Below, in pieces: positions 23,265 through 34,540 of a stretch of 64,000 nt of DNA; within the stretch, counting starts at the first letter, position 1, and each line of letters starts with the position of its first letter. The position numbers and the translations under genes were made by a program. The notes beneath the pieces were generated by a model that did not search any database, was not told where the DNA came from, and worked only from the letters and a program-made list of their open reading frames with translations. Source of the DNA: Hyalella azteca (lineage: Eukaryota > Arthropoda > Malacostraca > Amphipoda > Hyalellidae); NCBI RefSeq assembly GCF_000764305.2, contig NW_025946581.1, positions 62,001 to 126,000 on the forward strand. Reading direction: 5' to 3'.

Positions 23265-23384
23265 GACGCTATTGTGCTCGCCATGTCCGTCCGTCTATCT
23301 GTCCGTCCGTGACTTCACGTTTTCGTCGACGAGAAATGCGCTCTCTGTCACTCACTGCAGTGAGTACTGAGTTATATTTTTTTT
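23265..23384 (-). mobile_element. partial inverted copy B of the same MITE
   Basis: This segment is the reverse complement of most of copy A, from CTATTGTGCTCGCC back through the CGTCGACG core to AACTCAGTATAT-type sequence and a T8 run. It lacks the TIRs. Together with copy A it makes a hairpin with ~130-bp arms (about 23093-23228 against 23269-23384) and a ~40-nt loop. If transcribed this would form a long double-stranded RNA. Confidence 0.8.
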
Positions 23385-26300
23385 AAGTATGCATGCCCTG
23401 AAGCAATTGTTGTTCCTATGAACGAGCTTGCGTCGGACGCCACTATACACTCAAAGCGCTCCCCAACATCCCCAAACAAAGGGCGGGATGACTTTAGAAT
23501 TTCGGTCAATGTTTTCCAAAGAATGGTTTCCTTGGGAAGCTGAAAGCAAATTCGTGTATCACGAAAGCACCTGGTTTGAAGCATGTTGCAAGGTGACTAG
23601 CCGCTCTGCAACGGAGGTGATACTGCAGCAATGCACTCATCGAGAGACATAGAGACATATGTATAAACGTATATATTTAGGAATTATTTTGATAATTATA
23701 ATTTGCATTCCAATAAAGCTCATGTTGAGGCTTGTCGTTTTGTGGGAGAGTATTTTATTACGATCCTTCATTCACCTTCTTCTCATTACGATCTTTACAG
23801 TAGTTAGATTTCTGAAGTATTCTACATGAAAATGATCTTGCTGGCATTAGGTTAAAGGTTAAAAGGCCCAAAAACTATGGGAAGGAACGGCCATGGAGGG
23901 CACTTGAATTGTTTAATTAATTAATGGTTGAGTTCTTGTCAACTTTTCTTTGTCTAACATGCATCATTTGGCGCTCGGTACTTCAAAATCTTGGATATAT
24001 GAGATTTTTTATTGAACTGCAAGGAAAATGTGACATTTATCAATTCAAGAAACAGTCATGTAATCAATGTAAAGATAATGGATAGATTTATTGCATTAAT
24101 TTGTTTATACGAATGATTTAGTATTGCTAAATTAAATTTCCATGTAGAGATATAAACTTAAAAATTTCATTGATCACATCAAATCACATTATTAATTTGT
24201 TCATTAATGATCCAATGCAAGCGACAACTTTTTGGTTATCCATGGAATGAAGAAATAAATTCTTATCAATGGATTCAAGAATCGTCTTATCCACTATGCG
24301 TAACAAAAGACATAACATTGAACAACCATCAAATTCGCCACTTTTCAAGCAAAATTATATTGTTTTTTGTAATGGGTAGAACCATTTGAATTGATTTATG
24401 ATTCAATTAATTATGCAATTAATATTGCCTCCACCACGGTTTCATGTAAAATTAACTTCCCGGCGCCTAGCACAGCTCGAACAAAGGTACACGTTGCATT
24501 AAGCATGGAAATCAATACGTCTTCTTGCAAGTGCTTTTGTGTCAAATCAGCTTTGTAATATAGAGACCTTGTCGACGCTTCACAGTCAGAACCGTGCAAC
24601 TGGAAGCAAAAAATGTGAGGACACTGAACTTGACAAAGAAATGTTTTTCATGTCATGGTGGAACCAAGGAATCGATTACGTTTTTCACTCGTCTCAGTGT
24701 TCCGATTCGATGGTTTGAGAACCAATTTAGCTTGCCAGTCAAATAGACCTTTTTTTTCTAAGTCTTACAGCTCATGTAAGGCGGTTGACTGTATCGTCCA
24801 TCATCACTGCATCAGTCCTCTTGAATGTCGGCAATCAATGCTAACTAGCAGGTAGCAAGCCTTCAGTCGATGCTTATAAAATATGAAGAGGAGCTCGGGT
24901 CGTTACGCAGTCTCCTGATGAAAGAGACAAACTTTTCCTTTGATGCACGGCACCATGTTTCTTTATGACCTCATTTGTCTCATTGTTACGACATGAATTC
25001 ATCATGACTAATTAATCAAACATGTTTCAATGCTATAATTTATAACAATTGCCGCAAAACTAGTGAATATATCCTTTGCGGAATTAAGTTAAATTTTCTA
25101 ACAAATTTGCATACTATATTCAAATATGATCAGAGTAGAAATAAGTTTAGGAAAAAGGTAATGTCTGATCTGAAAGAGCCTTTGTACTTTAATTGGAAAT
25201 ACAATCACTCACCATTAAAAATTTGCCGTTCTAGCTTCTGCTTGTGCTCAAGCAATAGTGATAGTAAGTTGTTATATTTGTAAATTATTAGAATTCCATC
25301 TAGTCATTCTCAGTTACTACGTGAAATAATTTGTTATGACGCGTCACAAATGAAGCAATTTTTTATATTCATGATATCACTAAATTCTTTTGACCATAAC
25401 ATTCTGGCTTGGAAGCGCTTTAGAAGAGTCATAATTTGGTACCAGGGCACTGTGGCTGGAAAGAATAGCATGTCTGTAAAACAGATCAAAAGGTTCATAA
25501 GCATTTATCAGTGAATGAACGTGACCTTATGAAACAAAAGCTTGATGAGTCTAATTTTAAACACCACGAGAAGTGAACACTTCGGCATTACAGTTAAAGA
25601 GAAGTTATGGTTAAGTTAAAGATTTAATGGGACCCGCCAAACAAAGATTAATAGCTAAGAATTTAAAGTATTGGTCAGTTAAGTTTAGTTTCACGTTACG
25701 CATTTAATTCTTTAGAGGTGATTTATCACAGAGCCTGACGGGCCTGCCAAAGTGTTCAAAGGAGGTGACAAAAGCATGCACCCAAAATAAATCAGTAACT
25801 CGGCAAAGGTTGTGCACAACAAAATAAAACCATTAGTTATACACGAGAAAAATGAGGCGCAAAATCAAGAACCATGGGAACAGTTAGGACGGCAGAAAAC
25901 TTCATGAGATACGTAAACACTTAAAGTAGCTGCTTTTGAGAGCTGCACCTCTGTCTTATATAGACAGAGTAAGCTCTACTTCTTCGTTGGAATTTTAAAG
26001 TAGCCAGGTTGGGAAATTTTCCCAACACAAAAAAAGACTAACTAAATTACACTCTCTGAACAGATAAACAATAACGCAATATCTAGTTGATTAAGTCTTC
26101 TTTCTTTCATTTTCAACCTTTCTGCCTACAAATAAGAAAATATTACATAAATAATCGTTAGGCTTGTCATCGGAAATAACGCATATCTTACCTCTATGTT
26201 TACAGAAGGCCCTGTAACTGCGGTCAACAGACTAAGGGTTAATATGCTATCACCCAGCCTCCAGCTGGTTTCCGGCCAGAATATTTCGAAACCACTTGAC

Positions 26301-27490
26301 AGAATTTCGAAACCACTTATCGATATTCTGCAACCAACGGAGTAATTTGGGACCCGAGCAACAAAATCGCACATGACAATCGATGGACAGCGAATAACTC
26401 ATTAGATCAGGACTCCACCAACGCCTTGAGTGCACTTTTTTATCTAAGAACTCAGAAATTCTGTAATTATTGCGCACTCGGCAGGGTTTGCAAACTAACG
26501 CTTTAAATGAAAAGGAAATCAATAGTGTACTTCGGAGAGACCACCTGCTTTGGGCGTCCTCGTTCTCAACGACTCTTAGCCCACAGCAAGAGTGACACAT
26601 TCGTCAAGAAAAGAACGCTCCAGGATGGCTGCACCGTTGGAGAACTCCTGTCAACGAAGTTGCGTACCGTACAGCTGCCCTACATTATTATCTTTCGCTC
26701 CATACCAGCTATGCAACCAAATTGCAGCAATCGTCTACCATATCATCCGGTATTGTGCTCTGTTTTATAATTCATAGCCATAGCATTGTATAAACCGTGC
26801 ATGCAGCGAAGTTTATGCATCTCACTAATGCAGCTCACAGCACCTTATACCTTCATTTTCCTGAAGAATAAAGCATTCAACACATACTGCAACAACACTT
26901 TCATTTTGAATTCAAAGCGTTTATACTGATATACCGTACAAAAATTTCTCAGTGAACAAATACGAAAGGTAAGAATGTTAAAAAAGTTATCTTCGATGTC
27001 ACGAATTGTAATCTTCGATGACGCGTTGTTTAATACATTTGTTTTCATGGGCTCAGTGATTCGTTAGAATTTGGTATTAGTTTTCTAAATAATATTATTT
27101 TTCATATCTTCATTAATACGATCAAATTTTTAATGTCTTTAATTATTTTCTCTGTCGCACATGACAAAGCCTGCGATATTTAGAATCTATTCGTGTTTTC
27201 TAAAATAACGTCCATTGTTGGGTTTTATGCTCAGTTGAAGAGCGCGCTTCTAGTGTATCCCTTACGAACAGATGTTTGGATGTTTTGTGAATCGTTGCCT
27301 AGATAGATTGCAACTAAAATTTAACGATTTACACAAAAAATTATATTCAGCGCGGGCCCTGCCGCTCATTCCGATATCGAAAACGGTTATGACATCATAC
27401 TAACCGAATCATTCCAGGATAACTGGGAAATAAAAAAATGAAGCCTTCTCGTATTAAATCTGGCTCTTGCAATGCTAGATACTTATGATT
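23385..27490. other. AT-rich stretch, no recognisable gene
   Basis: About 4 kb with no confident gene. A TATAAAA at 24875 with GCAGTC about 33 bases downstream resembles a core promoter but has no open frame to serve. The only repeat noticed is at 26279-26321. Confidence 0.45.
26279..26321. repeat. 21-bp duplication
   Basis: TTTCGAAACCACTT occurs twice with a 21-base offset (TTCG at 26285 and 26306), within flanking GAAT(AT)/CTT context. Confidence 0.8.
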
Positions 27491-27535
27491 AATTTAAAAG
27501 CAAAGAAAACACCAAGCAAATTCACCATATCGATA

Positions 27536-27574
27536 TTGAAAACGTTTCGGAGTCCAGCTCCATCATCAGTTTGA
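27536..27574 (-). ncRNA. hammerhead-type ribozyme core, minus strand (weak stem I)
   Basis: On the minus strand CTGATGA is the complement of 27563-27569 and GAAAC the complement of 27544-27548, with the GGAG/CTCC stem II between them. The bases before CTGATGA are CAAA, so only about two pairs of stem I can form with the TTCAA after the core. The core motifs are intact but the fold is probably too weak to cleave well. Confidence 0.4.
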
Positions 27575-27601
27575 AAAACTAAAAGAAGTTTTTTTAGTTT
27601 T

Positions 27602-27640
27602 TTGAACTGATGATGGAGCTGGACTCCGAAACGTTTTCAA
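27602..27640 (+). ncRNA. type I hammerhead ribozyme-like fold, plus strand
   Basis: Stem I: TTGAA (27602-27606) pairs with TTCAA (27636-27640). Core CTGATGA lies at 27607-27613. Stem II: GGAG (27615-27618) pairs with CTCC (27624-27627) around a 5-nt CTGGA loop. GAA (27628-27630) is followed by a minimal stem III, AC/GT (27631-27634). The predicted cleavage site follows T27635 (a GUU triplet, allowed by the NUH rule). Very short stem III is known for hammerheads in retroelements. One deviation: an extra U (27614) between the core and stem II. Self-cleavage is therefore plausible but unproven; derivation from a Penelope-like element end is the best reading. Confidence 0.55.
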
Positions 27641-27685
27641 TATCGATATGGTGAATTTGCTTGGTGTTTTCTTTGCTTTTAAATT

Positions 27686-30600
27686 CCTTGTGAACTTTCG
27701 ATATAAGCAGACTGATAATATAAGTACTAAGATACTTATGTTCACAGAAATCCCAGGTCACTCGTTAGTTGTCTTCGTATTCACAATTAATCATCAAGAA
27801 TACCACCATATGCCCGAAATTGGTCAACCTTCGTAGCACCAGGCAACGAAACTCCGACGAGTAAGTATCATCAAAACAGTGCCTCTGTGCAGAGCTCGTG
27901 CACGGCCTGCACCACTCAAGTCCCGAAGACTGAACTTGTGTGCTTGGCCGGTGAATGCGTCGAGGCTTGTTCTCGGCTTCATCACTTTCGTTGCGCCTAA
28001 ACCTCGAGTCGACCCCTGGAGGTTGAACGATCAACGTTCACGGCATTTGCCATTCAAGACGCGGAGTGAAAAACGCAGGATCAACAGCGCTCTTTCCTGC
28101 CAGACCGCGCAAATCTGAGTCATCCTTTCAATTTTTTCTTAACTATCACCTACCGCAGTCCATATGAGACTGAACCTGTCTCGTCGCACGCTCAGTGAGA
28201 TTTGAATTGAACGAAGAAAGGTTGGTGGTGCGCAGAACCTTGGACTTATAAAGCTTGAAAATAATTTTATAGATTTTATATTTAGGTTCCTATTGTTAGA
28301 GAATCGGATTCGAGTATTAACGAAGAGCTTTTTCGCGTATTTCTTCATCTGAGAAAGTAAACATCTGAACCCCATCAGGTGGATTGATCGCAAATTCACG
28401 ACATTTTTTTTTCATTGAATGTACTCGCCTAAATTCACATGATAATTTATTTGGGGATTAATATAAACTGAAACTTGTCTTGGGAATGAAAACATTAGCG
28501 AGGTAAAACCTCTAGAGGGGATGAATGCGTCGTTAGTATGCATTTATATTATTCAAGAATTATGCATTTATCATTACATTTATTGATTAATAATCCAAAC
28601 TTGATCCACAGCTGCCTCATTAATTGCATGAGCAATATTCATTATGTGAATTATTTTGCTAAATAATTTACTTACTGGATTATTATTCGCCACAACTCTC
28701 GGATTATCAATTTCAATGGATAAAATCAATATAAACTTTTTCCAGATGTACTGTAGGAAGAAAAATTATGACTTGATGCGATTCGTTTCATTCCGAATCA
28801 TTCATGAAATCTTCTTTCGTAGCTCAAGTTATTAGTTAACTTAATTTTTCGAATATCAAGTATCTCAAGATATAAAAATTCAAGTACATAACGAAATACA
28901 AATCTAAGAAAAAATTTTTTAGCACTATTCTAATATTGAAGACATGCTGAGACTTTGCGAGGAAATTGTCCGGAGGTGGAAAAATGAAATTCGTGTAAGA
29001 ATTTTTGGCCGTGGAGTTGGTTTCTATCGTAAACTTTTTATCATAGGCCCCACGGTCAGGAATGCATTTCTTTTTGTGTGGGCAGGAACAGCGCGGAAAT
29101 GATGGAACGCGTGTTCTCTTAGACCGCCTTTGTTATGAAATAAGTTGCAAGATTCCAAAGTCGAATGAAATAATGATACAGGGGAGTAAAATTGTTTAAA
29201 ATTTTACCTAAAATATCAAAACCTAAAAGCAAAATGCATTTAAGAAGCACAGCTTGTGGCATCATTCGAAACTTACTACCTGAGCACATAACAATCGTTG
29301 GCATTTGAAAGAATTTTTTATTTTTGCAAAACTAAATTTCAAATTCCACTTCATGCATGAGTAATCCGAAATGAAGGCATCCAGATATCTTCAGTGCAAA
29401 CATTTAATCGATTAATTCTATATTAAAACATTTCCTGCAATAAATGAGACTCCAAGATTTTAAACTAATATATTTGTGAATTTTTTTTAAATGAATTCAT
29501 GATTTTTTAATGTTTCTCCATAATATACTAAGAATCAAAGGGCATTTTATTGTTATACGATAGAGCGCATTGGCACGTTTCGTCTAATAGAAAGGAAGTA
29601 TGACTTCATTTGCATTCCAAATTATCATACCCAAAAGCTTTGAACAAATGAATTTAATCACGAGGCCATCGTAAAGTTGGCATAAAATTTGAAATTTCAT
29701 CATCACAGCCAGGCTGGTTACACGGCTATAAAAACTGCAATCAGGGACTGCGAACTTTTCACTTTGGCTTCAGAAAAATGTCAGCGGAGGGCGGAATTAA
29801 CGGCCCAAACTCACATGATTTAATTGCAAGCCTCGTCTCTTCTTCAGCCCGTGGACACATCTTATTCGAACAACGATTGGTAGCTGCTGATACGGTTCTG
29901 AACGCGCGGTAATGCCACGAACGCTGAGTAGCCTTCAATTTCAAGAATTGACGTTTATCGTAATTCCGGAGCAAATCAGGATTGGAAAACAGCAAACTTG
30001 TTTAACAAAATTACCAAAACTAAGAATATTGTCTGATATCTCCTGTTCCATTAATTTAATTGAACGAATTCCTGAATTAAATAATTTGTCATAAATCAGT
30101 TAAATCCAAAAAGGGAATTTAATATTTTCAAATTTGTTCGCTGATTTTTATGTTGGTCTTTCTGAATGACTTCAATTAAATAATATTTTCCTCAGAAGTA
30201 AAATGTTTCGCATTTCTGTGATAAGAATCATCCTTCCAAGTCGAGTACAAAGTTTGCGCAAGTCTCTCAAAGAACTAACTTTTTGCCGATTAACTTTCTC
30301 ATTTAAAGCCAACTTTACGATGCAATCAAGATTGAATTCTCAGAAATTACTGGACGTATTTTTCTAATATATTATTTTTTGAGAAATGTTCCTGAATATT
30401 ATTATTCAGGAATATTAATATTATTATCCTGAATTTGATTTTTTGTCGAGACAGACAATATAATCCTTGAACTACATCAATATTTCATTTGATATCATAC
30501 GCGCGACTATCAAAGAAAGAAGCAGCTGGGAATTTTAAATAGACTCCAATTTGCGAGAAACATCTAAAATATTCATCACTAGTTATTAGAAAATCCTATT

Positions 30601-32690
30601 TTACAATCCTATGTCCTACTGATGTCTATAATACCTTGGTAACATCTTCTGAACATCGGTATTGTGGACATTTACTCAAGTAATCTCGGCACATAGCCAG
30701 CGTTACGCTTCAACAAATAACCTGATACTTCCATGTATATTATAGTTACTTGAAAAATATCGGAAGAGTCAATGACTTCATTTTTAGATTTTCTTCGAAA
30801 TATTATTTAAATGTAAATCTAGCAGCTTTACTAGGAAATGCTCGGGACAAATAATTATTGATATTTGAGAAAATAATTATAACAATTATATTTTTTCTTA
30901 ATCACGCTATCCCAAGCCCAGTCACTACAAATTCGGTCACTTGGATTCACTTATGCCGAATCTTGTTTCTGAATTCCGAATTCTGCCAAAAAAATATTTC
31001 TGCTAATCCGTATTCTGTTAATTGCGATTTCTGCAAAAATTCTGTAACTCTGGCACATAAAATTTCGTCTTAACAATTGTTTTGATCAAAATCATGTTAC
31101 TCCGAAATCAATTATCAACTGTAATAAAAAAGCATGTTATTTATAAAATGACTGTTCTAACCCGTACTCAACAGTTTCATATTAACAATAATCTCTGAGT
31201 TGGAGATTCGCTGCAATACAAATCTCTTCAAAATTTTCTAAACCAAAGTAACGCTTTTTGATAAATAAACAATAAAACCACCATTTGATGCACGACTTTC
31301 ATTTTACTCCTGTTTAGAAATTCACATAAAATAATTTTCTAATATTATTATTATTCTCCCATACTGAATTCAAGTAAATAAATTTTGAGAGCAGATTCCA
31401 ATTTTTAATCGAAACCGCGCCTGCAATATGTTAGCAATGTTTTACTATTCTTTCACTGATGATAAAATTTCAGATCAAAGTAATATTTTGACAGGAAAAA
31501 CTTTGCCGGTACGCGCTCAAATACCTCGTATATTTTTATCGCCGCAGGCTTTCAACAAAGGAACGCACAAAACTACAAAAATATGTGCTGGATTATTCAC
31601 CATAAATTGTTTATATACAAGAGAATCTTTCAAGGAATATATATATTTTCCATGAGACATTTTGTTCAGAATCTGCCAAGGTTATGCTGCCCAGTCATAG
31701 ATAAAATAACGAAAAAAATAATAATACACCAGATTAAAATCATTTTAATTGCATGCAAATGATTTTGTCCATTCGTTGAAAGGGATTTAACGATCTGATT
31801 CTTCCCAAGCACCAGCCTTCAAATTCCAGCAATTTTGAAGCACCTTTAGCGCTAACGCCCACATAGCGTCAGAAAATTTGGCTTAATTGAATTATCCTTA
31901 AGGGTCCCTGAACTCACAGTCTTCATTGTATCGCGTAAAGGGCCTCTAATGAAACATTTAAAGGAACGAACGCAATAACCACCGAGGGGTCCAAAAGCTT
32001 CGGATTAAACAGCAATAAGTTGGGAATTTTCATTTTATAAGACAGTGAGCTTTCTTGATGATAATCCCTCATAAAATATTCAAAACAGAATAAGAGGTTA
32101 GTAATCAACCAATATTAAATAAAACCACTCAAAATGCCCAATAAATAATATTATAAGCAACGAAAATGTGAATTGCGAGTTTCATCCCTGACTCGATTTG
32201 AAAATTGTTCCATACAATTATCGTCATCAATCATAAGTAGTTCAATTGTTTTCGTAACAAATCACTCGGCAAGCAAGTTTTGACTATTTAATTGCTTGTT
32301 TACAATGTTTGTGATTCAATTCAGCGATCATCTTCTGAAATTCAATCAAGTATTATTCCTATCACTACTTTCCTCTGAAACATATCTATCAACCACTACT
32401 GAAAGAGATTTCAAGTGTTTCATCTGCCATTTATCTACCCATTTTAGAAAATCCACCCATTCTATCATCTCAATTTATCTCTTAAACGGCAATTAAAAAT
32501 AATAACGTGCAAATTATATCGGGAAATTATTTCCTGACAGCAACTGTGTTTCAATTCAACAATTGCGTGCAATATTATTCAGAAATGTTGATTTGTGGTC
32601 AAGTCAAAGTTGCCTCGCACACGCTAGACCGGCAGCTTCGCATGTGCGCAAGTGGGGCGAGGAACGTGGATGCGGCAGCAATGAACAACG
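27686..32690. other. AT-rich stretch, no recognisable gene
   Basis: About 5 kb. A GC-richer patch at about 27880-28120 has open frames on both strands and no recognised product. A perfect 10-bp hairpin lies at 30389-30412: TTCCTGAATA against TATTCAGGAA, with a further CCTGAAT copy just downstream. The 30920-31050 stretch repeats TTCTG/GAATTC words irregularly. No other structure is seen. Confidence 0.45.
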
Positions 32691-32823
32691 GCCTATATAC
32701 TCGGCTCCTTAATTCCTTGCACATTTGCCGATGCAGGAATATAACATGGCAATGATAGCGTTTATTCCAAAGTTGCAGTGATTACGAAGGCTATTGTAGT
32801 TCATAGAACCAGTTCATCTAGTA
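32691..32823. repeat. 133-bp direct repeat, left copy
   Basis: Begins GCCTATATACTCGGCTCC and ends TTCATCTAGTA. The right copy lies exactly 671 bases downstream with no indel and about six substitutions (~95% identity). The two copies flank the 26-bp minisatellite. Confidence 0.95.
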
Positions 32824-32879
32824 CTACATAGCGCTAGTACTGCATAGCATACTGCACTAGCATAGTACTGCATAGTACT

Positions 32880-33364
32880 GTGATACTGATACTGCACTTA
32901 CCATGAGTATTGTGATACTGCACTCGCTATGAGTATTGTAATACTGCACTGGCCATGAGTACTTTGATACTGCACTAGCCATGAGTACTGTGATACTGCA
33001 CTAGCCACGGGCACTGTGATACAGCCATGAGTACTGTGATATTGCACTAGCCATGAGTACTGTGATACTGCACTGGCCATGAGTACAGTGATACTGCACT
33101 AGCCATGAGTACTGTGATACCGCACTAGCCACGGGCACTGTAATACTGCACTTGCCATGAGTACTGGCCATGAGTACTGTGATACTGCACTAGCCATGAG
33201 TAGTGTGATACTGCACTGGCCATGAGTACTGTGATACTGCACTGGCCATGAGTACTGTGATACTGCACTAGCCATGAGTACTGGCCATGAGTACTGTGAT
33301 ACTGCACTGGCCACGGGTACTGTGATACTGCACTAGCCATGAGTACTGTAATACTGCACTAGCC
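32880..33364. repeat. 26-bp minisatellite, about 18 copies
   Basis: The unit is ACTGTGATACTGCACTAGCCATGAGT cut at the ACTGTG phase (TACTGCACTAGCCATGAG is the most conserved part). Variants include GGCC for AGCC and CACGGGCAC for CATGAGTAC. Several short extra units duplicate only the ACTGGCCATGAGT half. Open frames on the minus strand (60-71 codons) read the repeat and overlap each other, so they are not genes. Confidence 0.95.
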
Positions 33365-33494
33365 TATATACTCGGCTCCTTAATTCCTTGCACATTTGCC
33401 GATGTAGAAATATAACATGGCAATGATAACGTTTATTCCAAATTTGCAGTGATTACGAAGACTATTGTAGTTCATAGAAACAGTTCATCTAGTA
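33362..33494. repeat. 133-bp direct repeat, right copy
   Basis: The right-hand partner of 32691-32823. It starts inside the last minisatellite unit, where GCACTAGCC runs straight into TATATACTC. After it, GTACTGCATAGCGC words recur to about 33560, matching the sequence that follows the left copy. The whole block is therefore a partial 671-bp tandem unit. Confidence 0.95.
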
Positions 33495-33540
33495 GGCCTA
33501 CTACACAGCGGTTGTACTGCATAGCGCTGGTACTGCACAT

Positions 33541-34440
33541 AGCGCTTGTACTGCAAAATTAAAGATGAATATTGTTCCTCGACGTTAATATCACATCACG
33601 CTATTTTCTGAAACCGCACTTAAGAAATACTTCTTTTTTATCTGAAGAAACTTCTATCTTGGAAAATGTTCTGAAAGTTTTGGTTTCGTAACATTCAACA
33701 AGTTTCGTACAACTCTTAATATCTCCACATTCAACAAACTTTAGGGACTACGGAAAATTTTTTTGTAGTTGCGCTCCTGTGTGAATAGCGTTGGTCAGAC
33801 TAAGAATGCACTAAACAACGACGCTTGCACTAATTACTTACCAAGTGCCGCGAGAAAAAATTCACGGCAGTTGCGACAAAAAACTTTTTCGGCGTGAATG
33901 CAAACTTGCCACCATTGTTGCACTATAACTCGCTTGAACCAGGCTGCAAAAAGTGCTTGAGGACATTATTTTTTAGTCTATTCATTTGCCCAATGGGTTC
34001 TTTTCCAATGATATTCACATATATTATACTTGTAAATTTCAAACTATTTCCCTCGCCTAAATTACAATGGGGTAAAATTTTAATTGATACAAATAGAACT
34101 CATTGCAAAACAAATTATTAGAAATGCGATTTGGAAAAGTAGTAAACAAAGTATATGTCATAATCTTTTCGTCTTCTATACCGAACTATTAGGAGCTCCA
34201 TATACTAATAAATAATGATTTATTACAACCAATAATCACACAATTTATTACACCACAAGTTTTGTATATTATTGCGGGCCACAAAAATATGAATCTTTAC
34301 TCGTCGGCGCCTGCTGGTCAAAAAAGGATCTTTGAAGGAGGAACCTGGGAATCGTAGCCCTGAGAATTGAGATAAAGGCTTGGAAAGATGGGAAGTATTA
34401 AGATAACTTATTGCTTACATTGCAAAATTACTGAATGACT
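33541..34440. other. non-coding stretch
   Basis: AT-rich with no array. The open + frame at 33894-34121 is unrecognised. Confidence 0.45.
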
Positions 34441-34540
34441 GCGAATTTCGGCAAATTTCTGCGAAATTTTGCAGGCTTCTGTGAATTTTAGCAATCTTTT
34501 GTGAACTTATGTGAATTTCTGTGAATTTATGCGAATATTC
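34441..34540. repeat. 10-bp tandem repeat in strict register, ten units
   Basis: Ten consecutive 10-base units start with G(C/T)(G/A)A(A/T) or a near form, at 34441, 34451 and so on to 34531, without a single indel. The consensus is about GTGAATTTCT. AATTT tracts therefore fall once per 10 bases for 100 bases, close to the DNA helical repeat, as in intrinsically curved DNA. Confidence 0.85.

Larger units (their letters stand above)
27491..27685. mobile_element. 195-bp near-perfect palindrome with opposed hammerhead-type cores
   Basis: The left arm (27491-27584) and right arm (27589-27685) are almost perfectly complementary over ~92 bp, around a tiny centre near 27587. Each arm, read toward its outer end, gives CTGATGA, GGAG-loop-CTCC, GAAACGTTTTC, then ATATCGATATGGTGAATTTG and a CTTTTAAATT terminus. 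This order is the hammerhead ribozyme signature found in Penelope-like retroelement ends. The arms differ mainly beside the core: the right has TTGAA before CTGATGA, the left has CAAA. No reverse transcriptase is nearby. Inference: an inverted dimer of element ends, young enough that the arms have hardly diverged or have been kept alike by gene conversion. Confidence 0.7.

Noticed and set aside
23125..23370. 81-codon frame with a DGQTDGQTDGR stretch
   Set aside because: It lies across the MITE and its inverted copy; the repeat peptide comes from the GGACGGACAGAC block.
24875..24911. TATAAAA plus CAGT as a core promoter
   Set aside because: Such pairs are expected by chance in AT-rich DNA, and no transcript feature or open frame follows.
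32880..33364. CRISPR-like array
   Set aside because: Units are contiguous tandem repeats without unique spacers, and the window is eukaryotic in character. The same holds for all other arrays here.
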